Shown: positions 22,594 to 22,931 of the stretch, one piece after another
How positions within the stretch are numbered: the first letter of the stretch is position 1
Layout of the letters: each line of letters starts with the position of its first letter
Assembly (NCBI GenBank): GCA_964540925.1
Contig: CAZIOR010000010.1
Location: 1-22,931 of the forward strand
Direction: 5' to 3'
DNA length: 22,931 nucleotides
From: CAZFRF01 sp964540925
GTDB lineage: Bacteria; Patescibacteriota; Microgenomatia; Levybacterales; UBA12049
Notes under the pieces: generated by a model
What the model was told of the DNA's origin: nothing
The model's database searches: none
What the model saw: the letters and a program-made list of their open reading frames with translations, nothing else
Program-made: the position numbers and the translations under genes

Positions 22594-22931
22594 GAAATTA
22601 GTGAAAAAAATAATCTCCATATTAGCCTTTACGATTGTCATTTTATTCTGGTCAGTTCATTTTTCTAATGCTCAAACGCCAGATTGCACTAATCCAAGCT
22701 CTTTAAGCCTTGATCAAATTAACACTTGTCTCGATACCCTAAATCAAGCTAAAAACGAATCTGAAAAAGCAACTAAACCGCTTGAAGACCAGGTAACAGC
22801 AATTAGTCAAAGAGTCAGTTTTATAGAAAGAGACGTTGCTAATAAAGAAAAAAGTATTAATGACGGATATAAGAACCTGGAGAGAGAACAAAGAATCTTA
22901 AATCAAACAATCAGAGACTACTATATTAAAA
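22592..22931 (+). CDS. Secreted coiled-coil protein, cut by window end
   Basis: 113 codons are visible from the ATG at 22592; a GTG at 22601 in the same frame fits the promoter better. A signal peptide (LVKKIISILAFTIVILF core, ending near SNAQ at residue 27) leads to a short Cys-containing stretch. A long heptad-like coiled coil follows (SEKATKPLEDQVTAISQRV and onward), rich in E, K, Q, N and R. This is how PcsB/EnvC-type activators of peptidoglycan hydrolases begin, and such a protein would suit the wall-related neighbours. The catalytic or effector C-terminus lies outside the window, so the assignment is tentative. Confidence 0.7.
   Translation, partial: MKLVKKIISILAFTIVILFWSVHFSNAQTPDCTNPSSLSLDQINTCLDTLNQAKNESEKATKPLEDQVTAISQRVSFIERDVANKEKSINDGYKNLEREQRILNQTIRDYYIK

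Noticed and set aside
1..22931. CRISPR array, insertion sequence or rRNA
   Set aside because: No spaced direct repeats, transposase motifs or rRNA sequence were seen on either strand.

Overview
The window looks like a piece of a Candidate Phyla Radiation (Patescibacteria) genome, most likely Microgenomates-like. This rests on indirect signs: AT-rich DNA, compact and overlapping genes, a coenzyme-B12 ribonucleotide reductase with its own adenosyltransferase, a DUF5667 protein, a CvpA-CAP fusion, a chromosomal VirD4-like ATPase, and tRNA genes without encoded CCA. TGA is a stop codon (end of murI), so code 25 (SR1/Gracilibacteria) is excluded. A run of 100 N at 4201-4300 is an assembly gap, so linkage across it is not proven.

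Layout. (1) 1-2760, minus: a transcription unit reading an initiator-tRNA-like gene, murI, murD and tgt (cut by the window edge). (2) 2763-3300: back-to-back promoters, a second CAU tRNA on the plus strand, a DivIC/FtsB-like gene, and the promoter of a plus-strand tyrosine recombinase that runs into the gap. (3) 4305-7217, minus: tRNA-Ile(UAU), a VirD4-like ATPase and a small disordered protein. (4) 7232-12321, minus: the deoxyribonucleotide/B12 block nrdR-nrdJ-pduO, then a cobalamin riboswitch with a terminator, then two unrecognised zinc-ribbon proteins. (5) 12485-16254, minus: a DUF5667 protein, gap, pgk and a CvpA-CAP fusion. (6) 16306-20871, plus: two tandem class A penicillin-binding proteins. 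(7) 20861-22523, minus: rpe, rpiB and a LytR_C-domain membrane protein. (8) 22592-end, plus: the start of a secreted coiled-coil protein.

The genes fit a small fermentative cell. MurI, MurD, the two PBPs, the DivIC-like protein and perhaps the coiled-coil protein serve wall synthesis and division. Gap, Pgk, Rpe and RpiB belong to lower glycolysis and the non-oxidative pentose pathway. NrdJ makes deoxynucleotides with adenosylcobalamin, PduO adenosylates the cofactor, and NrdR probably represses the operon through a pair of boxes at its promoter.

The most striking points are: a B12 riboswitch placed inside the RNR operon, controlling two unknown zinc-ribbon proteins; a well-paired initiator-like tRNA that lacks the normal D-loop GG and T-loop TTC; a tRNA-Ile with a UAU anticodon; and repeated promoters placed so that transcription would start at the start codon (leaderless mRNA).
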